NCBI GenBank assembly: GCA_028285145.1
Contig: JANQQC010000009.1
Coordinates: 1-63,723 of the forward strand
Reading direction: 5' to 3'
Length of the DNA stretch: 63,723 nt
Source: Hyphomonadaceae bacterium
Lineage (GTDB): Bacteria > Pseudomonadota > Alphaproteobacteria > Caulobacterales > Hyphomonadaceae
The translations under genes and the position numbers were made by a program. Of this stretch, positions 7,834 through 17,727 are shown one piece after another. The notes beneath the pieces are model-generated. The model did no database searches. It was not told the DNA's origin and saw nothing but the letters and a program-made list of their open reading frames with translations. Positions within the stretch are counted from its first letter, which is position 1. Each line of letters opens with the position of its first letter.

Positions 7834-8805
7834 ATGATTGATGACGCCATCAAAGCTTTTCTGGACAAGTTCAAGCCGCCAGAGATCAAGGTCCCCGATT
7901 TTTCCGGGCTAGACTGGAAACAGTCGACAGATCGCTTGCGGCAGAGCTTCCATCGCGCCAGCCGTTCAGTTGAGCAGGACGCCCCTCTCATGGCGGAACT
8001 GTCGACGCTCGCGGTTGATGGCGCGGAGGGCGCGCTCAGAGCGCGCCTCTACACTCCTATGGGCGCGGGAATCGGCCCTGGGCCGGGAATCATCTTTTAC
8101 CATGGCGGCGGCTTCATGCTTGGTGACCTCGATAGCCACGACATGATTTGTAGGCGATTGGCGGACGGCTCGCGCTGTCGTGTCTTATCGGTCGATTACA
8201 GGTTGGCTCCTGAAAGCCGGTTTCCAGCCGCTCACGCAGACGCTGAAGCGAGCTGGCGCTGGGCGATCGAACGCGCCGAACTGATAGGCATGGACCCGGA
8301 TCGGATCGCAGTGGCGGGCGATAGCGCGGGCGGCAATCTCTCGGCCTTCATCGCGCAGGAAATGAACCGGACGGATGGCCCGCTACCAGCGTTTCAGCTG
8401 CTGCTATATCCATTGGTGCAGTTCGCGGACATCCGCGCCAAGAAGCTTCCGTTTCAGGAAGGCGGCTTTTTCATTTCCCCAAATCTGTTCGACTATTTCC
8501 GCGATGGGTATGTCGAACGCCAGACGGACCGGATGGACCCGAGGGTGTCGCCTCTCTTTGCCAGTGATGATGACTTCAAAGGGCTCCCACCCGCTCACTT
8601 TGTATTGTGTGGATGGGACCCTCTTAAGGACGAAGGCAAAGCCTACGCCGACAAGATGGCAAGATGGGGTGTCCCGGTGACCATCAGAGAGCATCCCGGG
8701 ATGGTGCACGGCTTCATGAACCTGACGGCTGTCTCTGTTCCCGCTCGCGATGCCATCAAGGCCGCTGGCGAAGTTGTGGGGAGAGCGCTCGGTGCCCTCA
8801 GTTAA
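7834..8805 (+). CDS. HSL-family alpha/beta hydrolase (esterase)
   Basis: The 323-residue enzyme has the hormone-sensitive-lipase hallmarks: oxyanion motif HGGGF, nucleophile elbow GDSAGG, an Asp in CGWDPL and the His in HPGMVHGF. It should hydrolyse short acyl esters in the cytoplasm. The ATG at 7834 gives a typical N-terminus (MIDDAIKAFLDKF). A GTG at 7774 overlapping the permease stop is an alternative start that would add 20 atypical residues. It probably shares a transcript with the permease and ends at a GC-rich hairpin. Confidence 0.87.
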   Translation: MIDDAIKAFLDKFKPPEIKVPDFSGLDWKQSTDRLRQSFHRASRSVEQDAPLMAELSTLAVDGAEGALRARLYTPMGAGIGPGPGIIFYHGGGFMLGDLDSHDMICRRLADGSRCRVLSVDYRLAPESRFPAAHADAEASWRWAIERAELIGMDPDRIAVAGDSAGGNLSAFIAQEMNRTDGPLPAFQLLLYPLVQFADIRAKKLPFQEGGFFISPNLFDYFRDGYVERQTDRMDPRVSPLFASDDDFKGLPPAHFVLCGWDPLKDEGKAYADKMARWGVPVTIREHPGMVHGFMNLTAVSVPARDAIKAAGEVVGRALGALS

Positions 8806-8811
8806 AGGAAG

Positions 8812-8835
8812 AAGGGCGGCCCGATGACCGCCCTT
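8812..8835. terminator. Bidirectional hairpin between the esterase and TonB receptor genes
   Basis: The arms AAGGGCGG and CCGCCCTT enclose an eight-base loop (CCCGATGA). It lies between two convergent genes. On the plus strand it is followed by TCCCG and on the minus strand by CTTCCTTT, so termination should be better on the minus strand. The stem core GGGCGG/CCGCCC is the same as that of the terminator of the second receptor gene. Confidence 0.65.
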
Positions 8836-8859
8836 TCCCGTTGGATTTGCAGCTGACGA

Positions 8860-11727
8860 CTAGAACTGCTGCGTCACGCCAATCTTGATCATTCGACCAA
8901 AAGGGTTGTGCGTATACGCATCGTAGTTGAGATCCGTCGCCGCTTGTGGCGGGTCCTCATCCGTCAGATTGAAGACGGTTGCAGATAGCCGTGTTTTCCC
9001 ATCGAACAGCGACAGATTGTAGGTGATGTCGTGGGTAATATGGCTATCGATCGTCTCGAATGCCGGCAGTGGTGGAGCAGCATCCTCGTACTCATCCGTG
9101 TAGCGCAGATTGTAGGTCAGCGTATGCGGACCGGTCTGCGCCCGGGCGAAGATGTTGCCGCGGAGCTCAACGAGCGTTTGGAACGGCGTACCTTCATTGA
9201 TGAAGCCAACGAAGTCGTCGCCTGGCGCAAGCAAAACACCGTCCCGGTTCAGAAAGTCTTCACTTTCATAGCTGAGCGTGTAGGTGCCTTGCGCCCCAAC
9301 AGCCAGATCAATGTTGTTGTACTCCCAGGCATACTCACCAAAGAAGTCGATGCCATCGGTTGTTATATCCGAGCCATTGATCAGCTGACGTTCTATCCGC
9401 TGAATGCCGCTTGCAGCCGTGCCGATTGGGAAGATCACGGCTCGCAGTGAGTTACACACCTCACTGCCGACGCCGGCACCGCCATCCGCACAATCATTCG
9501 CGGTGTAAGCGGAAACGACCTGGTTGAAGTTCTCCAGCTGGAACGGCTTCTCGAAATCGAAACGCCAATAGTCGAGCGATCCGGTGAAACCGCCTGCGTC
9601 GAACAGGACGCCGATATTGGTAGACAGTGCCGTTTCAGGCTCGAGATCCGGGTTTCCGATTGTATCGATGGCCTTGAAAGCCGTCGTTGGCGCGACAAAG
9701 GCGAGTGACGTGAAACGGCCACCGAGAGAGCTTTGCGGTGGCCCCCGGAAGGTTGTGGAGACCGAGCCACGCAGGGCCAGATTGTCCGTCGCCTGAAACT
9801 TCGCAGCGATTTTCGGGTCGAAGGTCGATCCTCCGTTCTCCTCGCCATAGTCTTCAAATCGCGCGGCCAGTTGGACATCCAGCCGGTCACTGACCGGTAG
9901 GGCCAACTCACCAAAGAAGCCATAGATGGTTCGCTCGAACCGGCTGGGGAACGAACCAGACAGGAAAGCGAACTGACCCGTTTCAGCCCCGGCACAATCG
10001 AGCGATGCCGTGAACCCTTGCGTGATCGAAGCCGGATTGTTGAAGGGGCATGGGAAAATGCTCAGGTTTACAAGGTCTGGCACGGAGAAGTCGAAAATCT
10101 CCTGGCGGGCCTGCGCGCCGACAGCATAACCGACCTGCCCCCCTCCGAGCGTCCATATCGTATCGCCGCTGAATACCAGGTCGGCCACAAGCAGTTCATT
10201 CTTGGTTTTGGAGTAGAACTCTTCGATCAGCCAATCCAGAAGCTCGGGTGAATTGGCAACACTTGGATCGAAGCCCGGATTGGCGGCACCGGTGACAGCT
10301 GATCGCTCAATCGCGTTCGAGAATGGATTGTAGTACTCACACGGTCCAACCCCCGGCGTCCCGGTCGCCGGGTCACAGCCCGGACCACCTAGGCCGCGAA
10401 GGGCGAAAGCCGACCGTTCCACGGACATATCCTGTCCCTCGTTTTTTCGATTGCGAACGGACCACGCGACATTGAAGTCATAGTTCACGGCACCGTCGAA
10501 AAGCGGCCCATCCATACCAATGCTAGCGCGATACTGATTTGTAAGGCGTTGCGCGTCTTCAGGCTGACCACCTCTGACACCGGCCACGCCGGTGTACCGT
10601 CCCCAGAACAGGAGCACTTCAGTCGGATCGAAGCGCGCCGCGAAATCCGGGTTCGCGGCCATGAACGCAATACGCCCAGGATGATTGGGCAGAATCGCAC
10701 GGTCAGGCCCGAGGAGAGTCTGAGGCGGATATGCCGGGGATGTTTTCCACTCAGGGATGTCCACTTCAGCATAAGCAGCCTCGAGACGAAGGTTCTGCTC
10801 TCCGAGTTCATAAGACGCCGACGTGAAAAGTTTCACCGACTCTGTTTTTTCAACCAGGTTATCGAAGAAGGTGAACTGGAAGCCGCAGCGCGTACCGTTG
10901 CCGGGGATTGGCCCCTGACCCCCAAGGGCAAGACAGTTCGGATCGGCATTAAAGAGTCCACCGCCATTGGCGACATCCGGCGTGAGATCGACGAACGATC
11001 CCGGATTGCCAATAGACGAAATACCGCCTTGTGGATTGTCGGCGAAGTCCCGGATTGCCCAATCGCGATCCTTAATGTTGAGCTCTCCGCGCGTGCTGTA
11101 CTCGGCCGCGGCCATGACCTGCAGCTTGCCGAAGTTCTGGCCCCAGATCGCGCCGAACTCGCTGTCGCCGTCACTGTCCTGAATGAACTGATGGGATGCG
11201 CGTAGTTCTATGCCCTCAAAATCGTCGCGCGTAATAAAGTTGACCACGCCACCAATAGCGTCGGACCCGTAAAGCGCAGCAGCACCATCCTTAAGAACTT
11301 CAACGCGTTGAACAGCGCTGATTGGCAAGAAGCTAACATCGGTACCGATCGCGTCCGACGCAACATGCCGCGAACCGTTCAACAGAACCAACGTTCGGGT
11401 AGAGCCAATCCCTCGCAGGTTGATCGTCGAGGCCCCCTCATTTCCTTGCCCACCGCGTGTATCAAACTGGTTGGTTTCGCCAATCAGGCCTTGCGTCGCC
11501 GGCAGGTTTCGCAGGATCTCGTTGATTGTCGGCGCGCCGATTTCGTCAAGCTCGGTCCGCCCGACGATATCAACAGGCAAGGCAGCATCTTCGGGTGTAC
11601 CCGCGATGTAGGATCCGGTGACCGTGATTCGATCTAGTGTTCGAGACTCGTCGTCTTGTGCAGCCGCAGCGGCCGTTAGTAACGCTGTGGCAGATACGCC
11701 AAGCGCCAGGTATTTCACGATATTCAT
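8860..11727 (-). CDS. TonB-dependent outer-membrane receptor, first paralogue
   Basis: This 955-residue protein has a signal peptide ending near AAAAAQ, a TonB-box-like stretch (DRITVTGSYIAG), a plug domain (LNGSRHVASDAIG, VEVLKDGAAALYGSDAIGG) and a 22-strand-type beta barrel that ends in a terminal Phe. Such receptors import siderophores, vitamins, sugars or peptides with energy from TonB-ExbBD; the substrate here is unknown. It is clearly paralogous to the next receptor gene: both share the segment after the TonB box and the C-terminal TDEDPP...YDAYTHNPFGR region. The upstream DNA also carries the shared block described separately. Confidence 0.93.
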   Translation of the reverse strand: MNIVKYLALGVSATALLTAAAAAQDDESRTLDRITVTGSYIAGTPEDAALPVDIVGRTELDEIGAPTINEILRNLPATQGLIGETNQFDTRGGQGNEGASTINLRGIGSTRTLVLLNGSRHVASDAIGTDVSFLPISAVQRVEVLKDGAAALYGSDAIGGVVNFITRDDFEGIELRASHQFIQDSDGDSEFGAIWGQNFGKLQVMAAAEYSTRGELNIKDRDWAIRDFADNPQGGISSIGNPGSFVDLTPDVANGGGLFNADPNCLALGGQGPIPGNGTRCGFQFTFFDNLVEKTESVKLFTSASYELGEQNLRLEAAYAEVDIPEWKTSPAYPPQTLLGPDRAILPNHPGRIAFMAANPDFAARFDPTEVLLFWGRYTGVAGVRGGQPEDAQRLTNQYRASIGMDGPLFDGAVNYDFNVAWSVRNRKNEGQDMSVERSAFALRGLGGPGCDPATGTPGVGPCEYYNPFSNAIERSAVTGAANPGFDPSVANSPELLDWLIEEFYSKTKNELLVADLVFSGDTIWTLGGGQVGYAVGAQARQEIFDFSVPDLVNLSIFPCPFNNPASITQGFTASLDCAGAETGQFAFLSGSFPSRFERTIYGFFGELALPVSDRLDVQLAARFEDYGEENGGSTFDPKIAAKFQATDNLALRGSVSTTFRGPPQSSLGGRFTSLAFVAPTTAFKAIDTIGNPDLEPETALSTNIGVLFDAGGFTGSLDYWRFDFEKPFQLENFNQVVSAYTANDCADGGAGVGSEVCNSLRAVIFPIGTAASGIQRIERQLINGSDITTDGIDFFGEYAWEYNNIDLAVGAQGTYTLSYESEDFLNRDGVLLAPGDDFVGFINEGTPFQTLVELRGNIFARAQTGPHTLTYNLRYTDEYEDAAPPLPAFETIDSHITHDITYNLSLFDGKTRLSATVFNLTDEDPPQAATDLNYDAYTHNPFGRMIKIGVTQQF

Positions 11728-11771
11728 GTTCTTCCTCCAGCTGTTCAGCCCTCCGATCTTTTGCCGGTCGG

Positions 11772-11818
11772 TGCTTTGTCAGCCCTCGAAGACTAGCGAA
11801 GAGATGAGCATTGCAAAG
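11772..11818 (-). promoter_or_regulatory. Conserved upstream block of the first TonB receptor gene
   Basis: This 47-base stretch is bounded by TGCTTTGTCAG and ATTGCAAAG. It matches the block before the second receptor gene at about 37 of 47 positions with identical spacing (38 bases between motif starts). On the minus strand TTGCAA is followed 15 bases later by TAGTCT, which could be a promoter. The CTTTG/CAAAG ends form an inverted repeat around it, which might be an operator. It lies about 45-90 bases before the start codon. Confidence 0.5.
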
Positions 11819-11849
11819 AAGTTCTTGTGCTGCGTTGCACAACATACGG

Positions 11850-11880
11850 AAGAAAAGAGGGCGGCCCCGAAGGACCGCCC
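11850..11880 (-). terminator. Intrinsic terminator of the second TonB receptor gene
   Basis: On the minus strand the nine-base arms GGGCGGTCC and GGGCCGCCC pair around a TTCG tetraloop and are followed by TCTTTTCTT. This is a classical rho-independent terminator and lies 28 bases after the stop of the second receptor gene. It separates that gene from the promoter region of the first receptor. Confidence 0.88.
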
Positions 11881-11907
11881 TGCTCATATTTTATTTGAAC
11901 TGAAGCC

Positions 11908-14862
11908 TTAGCTTCCGCCAAACTCCACGGTTGCACCAACCTTAATCACGCGACCAAATGCTGGGTGCGTGTATGGGTCGTAGTTCAGATCCAGCCGTGC
12001 AAATGGTGGATCTTCATCCGTGATGTTCTGACCCGACACAAAGGCCCGGAAACCGTACGTATCGGTGAGATCGATGTTGTAAGTCAGATCCAGCGACACG
12101 AAGCTGTCGATCGTCCGACCATTCTGGTTCGCCAGCGGCGTGCCGTCAGCGGCGAAGAACACCGAGTCGCGAAGGTCGTCATATTCGGAGATGTAACGCA
12201 CATCTGCACGTACGTTGTGAATTCCTCGAGCGTAGTTCGCGAAGAAGTTCGCTTTCAGCTCCGGAACTGGACGCGCAAAGTTGTCCCTGTTCAACTGACC
12301 GAGAGCATCGAAACCAGCGAACGTTGTACCTTCCACGTCATAGGAACCAACATCGTATTCAAGGATGTAAGTTGCCTCGCCACCGAAGGAGACTTCAGCT
12401 CCGAAGAGATCATCGAAGGTGTAGTCAGCCCGCAGATCGATACCAGATGTTTTAACGTCTGGACCGTTCACGATGTTTGCGCGAATTCGGGAGATCGTTG
12501 CCGCTGACTGGTTGCCACCGTCAAACGTAACTCGCCCGACAATGCCCTGATCCAAGCTCGGATCAGCGAGTGCCGCGAGAACTGCCGCAACAATATCATC
12601 CTGACTTTCAACGATGATCGTGTCTTCAAAATCAAAGTTGTAATAGTCGAGCGATGCGTTGAAGCCACCCTGCGAGAAGATCGCACCGATGTTGAAGCTC
12701 GTGGCGCTTTCGGGCTCAAGGGCTGGATCGCCGGCCTGGTCTACAGCTTTGAAGGCACCGGTTGGAGCAATGAACTGCAAAGTCGTCGTTGAACCGGGGT
12801 TCAACTGGTTCAGCGTTGGGCCCTTGAACGAGGTTTGCGCAGAGCCACGGAAAGCAAACGAGTCAGTTGCCTGCCACTTCACCGCAACCTTCGGATCAAA
12901 GGTCTGCCCGATATCGCCTGGATACTTCTCGTACCGACCAGCAAGTTGAACATCCACCGTATCCGAGACTGGAAGCTGGAACTCTACAAAGCCGCCGAAA
13001 ATGTTCTGGTTGTTGCTGTACGGAGCAGCACCAGCCAAGAACGCGAAAAGTCCAGTTGATTGGGAACCGTCTGGGCAAAGACCGCTGGCTCCCACTTCTG
13101 AAACGCTTGGATCAGTACATGGGAACAGAGACAAATCAGAGGTGTCGACAGGGTCGACCGAAAACTCTTCGTGACGAAGCTGACCGCCTGCCGCCCAACC
13201 GACTGAACCGCCGGGCAACTCCCAACCAAGTTCACCGTTGAAGACGACATCAAGAACCAGCAACGAACTCTCGTTAGTGGATCCAGTCGCAGACGTTAGA
13301 TAATCGGCAAGTTCCTCGGAGTTGGCGAGAGAAGGATCAAACTGCGGATTGGTAGCGCCCGTAATCGCGTTTGAAGCCACCGCATTTGAGAATGGATTGT
13401 AGTACAAGCATCCGTTTTCACCCGGCGTAACCGTGGCGCAATCAAAACCACCGAGCCCGACGAGCGCTCTAGAGAGTGCATCAACGCCCGTGTCGTTTGT
13501 GATAACCTTAGACGTGGCGCGAGAGTAAGCCGCCCCGATCTCCCAGTTCGTTCCGCCATCAAACTGACCGGAAAAATCGCCTGCAAAACGAAGCGTTTGT
13601 GAATCGCGCTTACCTTCCTGTGCGCCGCCCGTGCCGGGGAAGCCCCCATTGCCGAAGGTTCTCCCGAAGAACACCAGCGGCGTGGTTGCGGAATCGAGTC
13701 CGCTTGGAATTGGATCACCTCCCATAAGGAGTGGCGAGAAATCGGTGTAGGTTGCAGCAGCCCATGCGGGATTGTCCGCAATGTACTGAACAAGGCCTGG
13801 ATGGTCCGGCAGTACGACCTGTCCAAACAAAGCCTGCGGCGGATAAGACGGCGATGTCTTCCACTCGGGCACTTCGGTATTTCCAAACAACGCTTCGGCG
13901 TGGAAATCGACACCACCCAGATCGAGATTAAGTTCGGAGAAGATTTGAACCCGCTCTTCTTCTTCGATCAAGTTGTCGAATTGTGTGAAGTTGAAGCGAC
14001 AGAGCACCCCACCTTCTGTTCCTCCGAGCGTTTCACACTGATCGTCGGAATTCGCAAAAGCAAGCGGTGTGCCTGCCGCCGCAACACCGGGACCGATATT
14101 CGGTGTCGCAACAAAAGAACCCGGATTACCGATCGTCGAGTAACCGCCCTGTGGGTTATCTGCAAATGGCAGTACCGCCCAGTCGCGCTCCGTCGTGGAA
14201 AGCTCTGAACGTGTGTTGTAGCCAACACTGGTCACCCAGCTCCCGCCGTCGAACTGCCATCCATAGGCAGCTGACAAGTTGTAATTGCCGTCGGACCCAT
14301 CGATGTGTTCGAAATCCGCGCTAGCGGTAAAGCCATCAAGGCTATCATTTGTGATGAAGTTCACAACACCTGCAATGGCATCAGAACCGTAGACCGCGGC
14401 GGCACCGTCTTTGAGGATCTCAACACGCTGGATCGCAGCGGATGGAATCATATTTGTGTCGACGAAGAGCTGGGCCTGCTCGCCAATTGCGCGAGGCGAG
14501 AAAGTCTGACGTGTGCCATTAATGAGAACGAGTGTCCGACCGGCACCAAGACCACGAAGATTGACGTTCGCGGTACCTTCCAGACCGTTTGAGGTGAACT
14601 GGTTTGTCTGACCATCTGCACCGGAAGACACACCAAGGTTCCGGATCAGGTCTGTAAGTTGCGGCGAACCTTGCAGTTCAAGGTCTGTTGCCGAAATGAC
14701 GTCGACTGGCAGCGCCGCGTCTTCTGGTGTGCCCGCGATGAACGAGCCCGTAACTGTAACTGTATCCAGAGTCCTTGCGTCGTCAGCGTCCTGCGCAACC
14801 GCACCTGCGGCCAACAACGCCGTGGCGGACACGCCCAACGCAATGTGTTTCCCAATACTCAT
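11908..14862 (-). CDS. TonB-dependent outer-membrane receptor, second paralogue
   Basis: The 984-residue protein has a signal peptide ending near AAGAVAQ, a TonB-box-like stretch (DTVTVTGSFIAG), a plug with VEILKDGAAAVYGSDAIAG and a long barrel. The N-terminal 45 residues and the C-terminal TDEDPP...YDPYTHPAFGR region closely match the other receptor, so the pair arose by tandem duplication. The last barrel strand ends in VEF followed by GGS, a short extension past the usual terminal aromatic residue. The substrate is unknown. The gene has its own promoter-like block and its own strong terminator, so it can be expressed independently. Confidence 0.93.
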   Translation of the reverse strand: MSIGKHIALGVSATALLAAGAVAQDADDARTLDTVTVTGSFIAGTPEDAALPVDVISATDLELQGSPQLTDLIRNLGVSSGADGQTNQFTSNGLEGTANVNLRGLGAGRTLVLINGTRQTFSPRAIGEQAQLFVDTNMIPSAAIQRVEILKDGAAAVYGSDAIAGVVNFITNDSLDGFTASADFEHIDGSDGNYNLSAAYGWQFDGGSWVTSVGYNTRSELSTTERDWAVLPFADNPQGGYSTIGNPGSFVATPNIGPGVAAAGTPLAFANSDDQCETLGGTEGGVLCRFNFTQFDNLIEEEERVQIFSELNLDLGGVDFHAEALFGNTEVPEWKTSPSYPPQALFGQVVLPDHPGLVQYIADNPAWAAATYTDFSPLLMGGDPIPSGLDSATTPLVFFGRTFGNGGFPGTGGAQEGKRDSQTLRFAGDFSGQFDGGTNWEIGAAYSRATSKVITNDTGVDALSRALVGLGGFDCATVTPGENGCLYYNPFSNAVASNAITGATNPQFDPSLANSEELADYLTSATGSTNESSLLVLDVVFNGELGWELPGGSVGWAAGGQLRHEEFSVDPVDTSDLSLFPCTDPSVSEVGASGLCPDGSQSTGLFAFLAGAAPYSNNQNIFGGFVEFQLPVSDTVDVQLAGRYEKYPGDIGQTFDPKVAVKWQATDSFAFRGSAQTSFKGPTLNQLNPGSTTTLQFIAPTGAFKAVDQAGDPALEPESATSFNIGAIFSQGGFNASLDYYNFDFEDTIIVESQDDIVAAVLAALADPSLDQGIVGRVTFDGGNQSAATISRIRANIVNGPDVKTSGIDLRADYTFDDLFGAEVSFGGEATYILEYDVGSYDVEGTTFAGFDALGQLNRDNFARPVPELKANFFANYARGIHNVRADVRYISEYDDLRDSVFFAADGTPLANQNGRTIDSFVSLDLTYNIDLTDTYGFRAFVSGQNITDEDPPFARLDLNYDPYTHPAFGRVIKVGATVEFGGS

Positions 14863-14908
14863 ACATTATTCCTCCCGGTGAACGAAAACCCGCACTTATG
14901 GCGGGCTA

Positions 14909-14955
14909 TGCTTTGTCAGCAGGTGAACACTATCGAACCGATCAGTATTGCAAAG
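14909..14955 (-). promoter_or_regulatory. Conserved upstream block of the second TonB receptor gene
   Basis: TGCTTTGTCAGC and ATTGCAAAG delimit this block, at the same 38-base spacing as in the first receptor gene. On the minus strand TTGCAA is followed 15 bases later by TAGTGT. The outer ends GCTTTG and CAAAGC are a perfect six-base inverted repeat. Similarity between the two copies continues upstream on the minus strand (TTCTTTGTGTTGCG versus TTCTTGTGCTGCG). Confidence 0.5.
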
Positions 14956-15105
14956 CGCTTCTTTGTGTTGCGCCGCAGCAATTCTACAATCGGCAGGTGT
15001 ACCCTATAGATACGTCAACTACGGTATCCTTCAGCTTTTGCGCTTGCTGCTATCTTGTGATCCAGAAACGGCACCATCATCTCTAGTGTTTTCGGGAAAT
15101 CTTTC

Positions 15106-16536
15106 ATGACTGTTGGTATTTCTGTTCCAATTCTCGAGATCGCCGACCTCTTCGCAGATGCGGTAGAACCTGCCAATTTCCCAGCGGCATTGTTGCGCTA
15201 CCGCAACACACGTTCGGCTGGAAAGCTCGATTTGGGTGATCTGAGCACGGAGGAATGGATTCGTCATCTAGGTCGATTCGAGCCGTTACCTGACAATTTG
15301 GCCGCGCCGCTTGCCCTTCGATATCACGGTCACCAGTTTGGCGTGTACAACCCGGACTTGGGAGATGGCCGCGGTTTCCTCTTCGCACAAAAGCAGGACA
15401 AGGCAGGTCACTGGTATGATCTTGGAACGAAAGGATCGGGTCAGACACCATGGTCGCGAAGTGGAGATGGCCGTTTGACGCTCAAGGGCGGCGTACGCGA
15501 GGTTCTCGCCGCCGCCTATCTTGAAGCGCTTGGTGTGAAGACATCCAAGATACTGAGTCTTGTAGAGACGGGGGAGCAACTGGCCCGAAGCGATGAACCA
15601 TCGCCTACGCGTTCTGCCGTGATGGTGCGCGTGTCGGAGACGCACATCCGGATCGGTACGTTTCAGCGGGTGGCGTATCTGGAAGACAAGCAGGCAATTG
15701 CAAAACTCGTGGAGCATTGCACGCGGCATTACCATCCGACCGCGGAAGACCCGGAACTTGGCAGGCAGACGGTTGGCTTTCTTGAGTTGGTGACGCGCGA
15801 CGTCGCCAAGATGATCGGTCAGTGGATGGCGGCCGGGTTCGTGCACGGCGTCATGAACACGGATAATTTCAACATCACCGGCGAGACCTTCGACTTCGGC
15901 CCCTATCGGTTTCTGCCCTACTCGGATCCGAACTTCGTTGCGGCCTACTTCGATCAACAGGGATTGTACCGATTTGGACGGCAGCCAACTCAGGGGATCT
16001 GGGCGCTGCAGCAACTTGCATCGTCCCTTACCCTAATTGCCGATGAGGAACAGCTAGCAAGCGCACTAGGAGCCTACGAACCTGCCTATCAGGCGAGCTT
16101 CTCGCGCCATACACTTGCACTCCTTGGGCTGGAAGATGGGCCGTCGCTGCAGGACGATCTTGAGTTGCTTCAAGCACTGTATGGTTGGCTTACCGAAAGC
16201 GGAGCGTCATGGGCCCAGACCTTTTTCGACTGGTTCGGGGGAGAAGCAAGCGCCAACAGGGCCGCTGAAGGCCCTGCCAGCAATCGCTACCAGGAAAAAG
16301 GGTTCGAAGCGGTCCGCCGACAGCTGTCAGAGCGAACACCAGCAGACCCGGAGAAGCTTCGAGCTAGCTACTTCACCGCCGACAAGCCAGTGACGCTGTT
16401 AATCGATGAGATTGAGGCGCTGTGGGCTCCCATCGCTGATGATGATGACTGGTCAGCCTTCGAAGAGAAACTTGAACACATTGAAGCCGCGAGACTTGCG
16501 CTCAATCTACCTGTTCCACCTCACTCGGCGGCTTGA
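15106..16536 (+). CDS. selO: SelO/YdiU-family protein adenylyltransferase
   Basis: The 476-residue protein matches the SelO (YdiU) pseudokinase family, which transfers AMP from ATP to protein hydroxyl groups and is linked to the oxidative stress response. Characteristic stretches are LRYHGHQFG, GTKGSGQTPWSR, the LVETGEQLAR region and the metal-binding HGVMNTDNFNITGETFDFGPY. Length is close to the E. coli protein. The C-terminus ends in LPVPPHSAA with no Cys, so the redox-sensitive C-terminal cysteine of some homologues is absent. It is convergent with the desaturase gene and overlaps its end by 16 bases. Confidence 0.9.
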   Translation: MTVGISVPILEIADLFADAVEPANFPAALLRYRNTRSAGKLDLGDLSTEEWIRHLGRFEPLPDNLAAPLALRYHGHQFGVYNPDLGDGRGFLFAQKQDKAGHWYDLGTKGSGQTPWSRSGDGRLTLKGGVREVLAAAYLEALGVKTSKILSLVETGEQLARSDEPSPTRSAVMVRVSETHIRIGTFQRVAYLEDKQAIAKLVEHCTRHYHPTAEDPELGRQTVGFLELVTRDVAKMIGQWMAAGFVHGVMNTDNFNITGETFDFGPYRFLPYSDPNFVAAYFDQQGLYRFGRQPTQGIWALQQLASSLTLIADEEQLASALGAYEPAYQASFSRHTLALLGLEDGPSLQDDLELLQALYGWLTESGASWAQTFFDWFGGEASANRAAEGPASNRYQEKGFEAVRRQLSERTPADPEKLRASYFTADKPVTLLIDEIEALWAPIADDDDWSAFEEKLEHIEAARLALNLPVPPHSAA

Positions 16537-17594
16537 GACGCGACCGGCTGGCGACCGCCATAGTTTCTCGCGAAGGGATACGCCGACTTCCAGATTTCCC
16601 GCCCCTCTCCGCGGACCACATAGTGGCAGCCTATCAGAGTCCGAACGAAGTCTGCGAGCACGAACCGATCCGATTTGATCCTCAGCGGGCCCAGGATCGG
16701 CTCAATAGCCGCCATTGCTTCCTCTGCCCGGTAATGCGGTATGGTCGGGAAGATATGATGGATCACATGCTGATTGCCGATGTGATGGGTCAGCCAGTTG
16801 AAAGGTCCATAGTTACGGTCGACCGTGGCGAGCGCACCTTTCAGGTAAGACCAGTCTTCCGTGTCGTAGACGGGCACTTCCGGAGCCACATGCTGCATGT
16901 AGGTTACGAAGGTTAGCCACATCGCGAAAATGAAGTACGGCGCGATGACGTATTTGAGCGCGAACGTCCAGCCAAACGTTACGCCAAGAGCGACGTACAC
17001 CGCCAGAAAGCCAATGACGGCAACAACGCTGAGGATCCAGGAGACATGGACATGCTTGGAATAGAGATCGCTTACCGGCAAAAAATGGCTGCCATGAACC
17101 GGGTCATAGGTTGTTATGTTGCGAAAGCCGAGAAGATACATCGGCCAGCCGATTACGAGGAAGATGCCGGACCGGAAAAGCATCTTCCGGGTCAACCAGT
17201 CCTGCTCAGCCCTGCACGCCCGAAACACCTCTTCTTCCTGCAGGTGACCTGTCTTCATGTGATGCGTGGCATGGCTGCGTTGCCATCCCCTATACGGCAC
17301 CAGCAGCGGTGCATGTGTCAGAATTCCAACGATGGTGTTGACGGTCCGGGACTTGGAGAACGCCCCGTGTCCCGCCTCATGGCCGATCACAAAGAGCGAC
17401 CAGCACATGGTTCCAATCAGAAAGATCAACGGTACCTCAAAATACCACTGATTTGTCCGTGAGAGCGCCAGATAGCAGAGCGCGATCACGGTAACATCGA
17501 ACACTGGATAAAGCAGCGACCGCAACGTACTTGGCTCGAAGCAGCGCTCTGGTATGGCTCGTTTTAAAGCAGCCTGGTCAAATGGCAGGTCCAT
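16521..17594 (-). CDS. Membrane fatty acid desaturase
   Basis: The 357-residue integral membrane protein has the three histidine boxes of acyl-lipid desaturases: HEAGH, HATHH and, near the C-terminus, HHIGNQHVIHH. These bind the di-iron centre that inserts a double bond in a fatty acyl chain. The N-terminal LKRAIPERCF and the box spacing resemble delta-12 type desaturases, but regiospecificity is not certain. An ATG at 17594 is chosen; a GTG at 17612 would add six residues, and neither has a strong ribosome binding site. The last 16 bases overlap the convergent selO gene. Confidence 0.88.
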   Translation of the reverse strand: MDLPFDQAALKRAIPERCFEPSTLRSLLYPVFDVTVIALCYLALSRTNQWYFEVPLIFLIGTMCWSLFVIGHEAGHGAFSKSRTVNTIVGILTHAPLLVPYRGWQRSHATHHMKTGHLQEEEVFRACRAEQDWLTRKMLFRSGIFLVIGWPMYLLGFRNITTYDPVHGSHFLPVSDLYSKHVHVSWILSVVAVIGFLAVYVALGVTFGWTFALKYVIAPYFIFAMWLTFVTYMQHVAPEVPVYDTEDWSYLKGALATVDRNYGPFNWLTHHIGNQHVIHHIFPTIPHYRAEEAMAAIEPILGPLRIKSDRFVLADFVRTLIGCHYVVRGEGREIWKSAYPFARNYGGRQPVASQAAE

Positions 17595-17727
17595 AGGCAC
17601 GCACTCGCTCACTGGTAGAAGGCCAGATTAGTGATTGCCACATGAAATACCAATAGTGGCCTAACGGCAGGGCTTGATCATTCAGCGGGATTGGTAACGG
17701 TGCGATCACCATAAGGGAGTTCACATC

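Noticed and set aside
16521..16536. Fusion or frameshift at the selO/desaturase junction
   Set aside because: The 16-base overlap is between convergent genes on opposite strands, and both C-termini look normal.
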